Shown here: piece after piece, positions 13,858-14,725 of the stretch
How the letters are laid out: every line of letters starts with the position of its first letter
Position numbering within the stretch: position 1 is the stretch's first letter
Assembly: GCA_034716415.1 (NCBI GenBank)
Contig: JAYEJB010000031.1
Location: forward strand, 1-14,725
Direction of reading: 5' to 3'
Origin: JAYEJB01 sp034716415
GTDB taxonomy: Bacteria > Patescibacteriota > Patescibacteriia > SG8-24
Length of the DNA stretch: 14,725 nt
The notes under the pieces: generated by a model
Databases searched by the model: none
What the model was told of the DNA's origin: nothing
The model's input: the letters and a program-made list of their open reading frames with translations, nothing else
Program-made: the position numbers and the translations under genes

Positions 13858-13939
13858 GCGGGAAGAGCGGGAGAAAGGGGGCGAAGGGGCAGAAGGGGCA
13901 TAAAAAATAAATCCTCCCTCCCCCGCTTCTCCTTTTTTT
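13858..13939. repeat. purine-rich low-complexity repeat with facing pyrimidine arm and T-tract
   Basis: A G/A-rich stretch (13858-13900) built from GCGGGAAG, GCGGGAG, GGCGAAGG and GGCAGAAGG words is followed, after an A/T-rich gap, by a pyrimidine arm (13913-13932) and seven T (13933-13939). GGAGAA (13870-13875) with its G run (13877-13881) can pair with CCCCC-GC-TTCTCC (13920-13932). The fold is terminator-like on the plus strand, but no plus-strand gene precedes it in the window. Confidence 0.6.
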
Positions 13940-13994
13940 GTCATTGCGAGCATAGCGAAGCAATCCCGTCGGGATTGCCGCGTCACTCCGCTCC
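13940..13994. repeat. REP-like dispersed palindromic element (CATTGCGAG family)
   Basis: The block starts GTCATTGCGAG, continues with GCGAAGCAATCCC, a GTC loop and GGGATTGC, then CGCGTCACTCCGC. GCAATCCC (13960-13967) pairs perfectly with GGGATTGC (13971-13978). This matches the widely seen class of intergenic repeats of the form CATTGCGAG...GAAGCAATC found in many unrelated bacterial genomes; that identification is from memory of the motif. No transposase is nearby. Confidence 0.65.
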
Positions 13995-13996
13995 TT

Positions 13997-14029
13997 CCCG
14001 CCACATGTCTCTAATTTAGAGAAGGCGGG
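13997..14029. other. two-stage hairpin
   Basis: An outer stem CCCGCC (13997-14002) with GGCGGG (14024-14029) encloses an inner perfect stem TCTCTAA (14008-14014) with TTAGAGA (14016-14022) around a single T. It directly follows the REP-like element and has no U-tract. It is probably part of the same composite repeat block. Confidence 0.55.
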
Positions 14030-14040
14030 ATTCCGCGCCT

Positions 14041-14068
14041 ACCCCCCGAAGCTTCAGCGAAGGGGGGT
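14041..14068. other. ACCCCCC/GGGGGGT hairpin
   Basis: ACCCCCC (14041-14047) and GGGGGGT (14062-14068) flank GAAGCTTCAGCGAA, which itself contains the palindrome GAAGCTTC. It is the third consecutive hairpin in 13940-14068. The rest of the gene-free stretch 13727-14141 contains only the promoter, the repeats and the terminator listed separately. Confidence 0.55.
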
Positions 14069-14095
14069 CGTGCTTTCTCGCTTTCTGACTCCAAC

Positions 14096-14123
14096 AAAAA
14101 AAGATAGCCTTCGTCGGCCATCT
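14096..14123 (-). terminator. intrinsic terminator of the orphan gene at 14142-14513
   Basis: Read on the minus strand, AGATGGCC (14123-14116), loop GACGAA, then GGCTATCT (14109-14102) form an 8-pair stem with one G-U pair, followed by a run of T from the A7 at 14096-14102 on the plus strand. It starts 18 bases beyond the stop codon of the gene. Confidence 0.8.
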
Positions 14124-14141
14124 CTTAAGAAGTCTGGTCTG

Positions 14142-14513
14142 TCAATTACTCCCCCTTCCATTGAAGACGGAGTAATGCACGCCATCGGGTATCGTCTTCT
14201 TCACATCCGGTTTGGCGAACGGGACCTCGATGGGTTTCTGCGTCGACTCGTAAACGACGGGAACCGAGATGCCGTCACAATCAAAGAGTGCGGGGAAAAA
14301 TTCAAGCACTTCCGACCCGGCGGCCGCCAGGGTCGTCTCCCCATAAAAGACCACTAAAGCATTTATCCGATGTCCGGACGCCAGATCCATTGATCTGTAA
14401 CCGGCTCGTGTGACCGTAACGACGCGCCCTCCACCTCCTTGTATGTACCCCAAACGGTTCAGGTAACGACTCAAATATCTGATGAGCGCATCAATCAGGA
14501 CGACCTCCTCCAT
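14142..14513 (-). CDS. hypothetical protein, single-gene transcription unit
   Basis: The 123-residue product begins MEEVVLIDALIRYLSRYLNRLGY and is not recognised. It has an amphipathic N-terminal helix, a glycine run GGGGR near residue 26, a beta-rich middle (INALVVFYG, then EVLEFFPALFDCDGISVPVVYES) and a polar tail. There is no signal peptide or membrane helix, and one cysteine. Evidence that it is real is its surroundings: a GGAGGAGG ribosome binding site 4 bases before the ATG, a candidate promoter, and an intrinsic terminator just after the stop. A TTG directly before the ATG is in frame but too close to the binding site. Confidence 0.7.
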   Translation of the reverse strand: MEEVVLIDALIRYLSRYLNRLGYIQGGGGRVVTVTRAGYRSMDLASGHRINALVVFYGETTLAAAGSEVLEFFPALFDCDGISVPVVYESTQKPIEVPFAKPDVKKTIPDGVHYSVFNGRGSN

Positions 14514-14517
14514 CAAG

Positions 14518-14525
14518 CCTCCTCC
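14518..14525 (-). promoter_or_regulatory. strong Shine-Dalgarno deciding the start of the orphan gene
   Basis: GGAGGAGG on the minus strand ends 4 bases before the ATG at 14513. It is the strongest ribosome binding site seen before any gene in the window, where most starts have weak or no site. Confidence 0.75.
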
Positions 14526-14554
14526 AATCGATTCAACTTTTAAGCCGAAGCGTC

Positions 14555-14583
14555 ACATTACAACCTAACGAAAATAAAGTCAA
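14555..14583 (-). promoter_or_regulatory. candidate promoter of the orphan gene
   Basis: On the minus strand TTGACT (14583-14578) is followed after 17 bases by TAATGT (14560-14555); shifted by two bases, TGTAAT matches TATAAT better but gives a 15-base spacer. Either reading places the start about 35-40 bases before the ATG. Confidence 0.45.
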
Positions 14584-14606
14584 GAGCAGGCGGGGGGATG
14601 TCAAAG

Positions 14607-14647
14607 GGAAGTTAAATCTTCCGCTTTTTTGGGAAGTTAAAACTTCC
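14607..14647. repeat. pair of operator-like 16-bp palindromes
   Basis: GGAAGTTAAATCTTCC (14607-14622) and GGAAGTTAAAACTTCC (14632-14647) are direct repeats spaced by 25 bp start to start. The second is a perfect palindrome and the first has one mismatched pair. They lie upstream of the orphan gene promoter, the nearer one about 24 bases beyond its -35. They could be binding sites for a dimeric regulator; the first, followed by GC and six T, could also act as a weak plus-strand terminator. I see nothing further to name in 14648-14725. Confidence 0.65.
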
Positions 14648-14725
14648 GGTTTGTAAGTTCTCATTTTGCCGCTCAGATTAGCGCCCAGGCATCACCGTGC
14701 GGTCGGTGGCAGCGAATGGTAATTC

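Noticed and set aside
13933..13939. Plus-strand terminator at the T7 run
   Set aside because: A stem precedes it, but no plus-strand gene ends upstream, so I kept it as part of the repeat and did not call a terminator.
1..14725. tRNA, rRNA, transposase or phage genes
   Set aside because: I saw no cloverleaf with a TTCGA-type arm, no rRNA motifs, and no transposase or integrase signatures on either strand. A tRNAscan or Infernal run would be decisive.

Overview
The window looks like the chromosome of a monoderm-type bacterium, most likely a member of the Patescibacteria/CPR (Parcubacteria-like). This is inference from the streamlined type IV pilus cluster that lacks recognisable pilQ and lipoprotein pilP genes, the stand-alone mraY, the minimal Nfu/cysteine desulfurase pair and the weak or absent Shine-Dalgarno sites. 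Protein searches would be needed to place it. TGA behaves as a stop throughout, so the recoded Gracilibacteria/Absconditabacteria are unlikely. Coding sequence is moderately GC-rich, and almost every gene is intact.

Layout. Bases 1-353 hold no gene; they contain two sets of tandem repeats and a large hairpin. On the minus strand, a small membrane protein (1413-1817) and mraY (354-1406) form a two-gene unit, transcribed away from a short divergent intergenic region. From 1962 to 12219 the plus strand carries one long type IV pilus locus: the assembly ATPase pilB, the platform protein pilC, four prepilin-like proteins (4967-9269), then, behind an internal TATAAT promoter, pilM, pilN, pilO and a small acidic-tailed membrane protein in the position where Gram-negatives have pilP. 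A strong intrinsic terminator (12219-12245) ends the locus and probably also stops the converging operon. That operon, on the minus strand, encodes a 75-residue NifU-C/Nfu protein (13499-13726) and a group I cysteine desulfurase (12291-13493), giving a minimal sulfur-mobilisation and Fe-S carrier pair. Bases 13727-14141 are a gene-free block of stacked hairpins and low-complexity repeats. An orphan minus-strand gene of unknown function (14142-14513) follows, with its own promoter, strong ribosome binding site and terminator. The right edge carries a pair of operator-like palindromes.

How it works together. PilB powers pilin polymerisation through PilC, and PilM-PilN-PilO form the cytoplasmic-to-membrane alignment complex. 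None of the four prepilins looks like a short major pilin. One carries a probable concanavalin/LamG-like jelly-roll insert, one is a small pseudopilin, and two are tandem 438-residue PilX/GspK-like paralogues, without Glu5, with large beta-rich (DUF7305-like) passenger domains. The most attractive reading is a minor-pilin tip cassette that decorates the pilus with binding domains.

A second theme is a family of purine-rich 7-8 bp tandem repeats at gene boundaries (3717-3827, 4938-4969, 5973-6008, 12256-12332, 13858-13939). Several face their own reverse complement and so would fold into hairpins. They have entered the start region of pilC and of one prepilin, the ribosome binding site of another, and the 3' end of the cysteine desulfurase gene.
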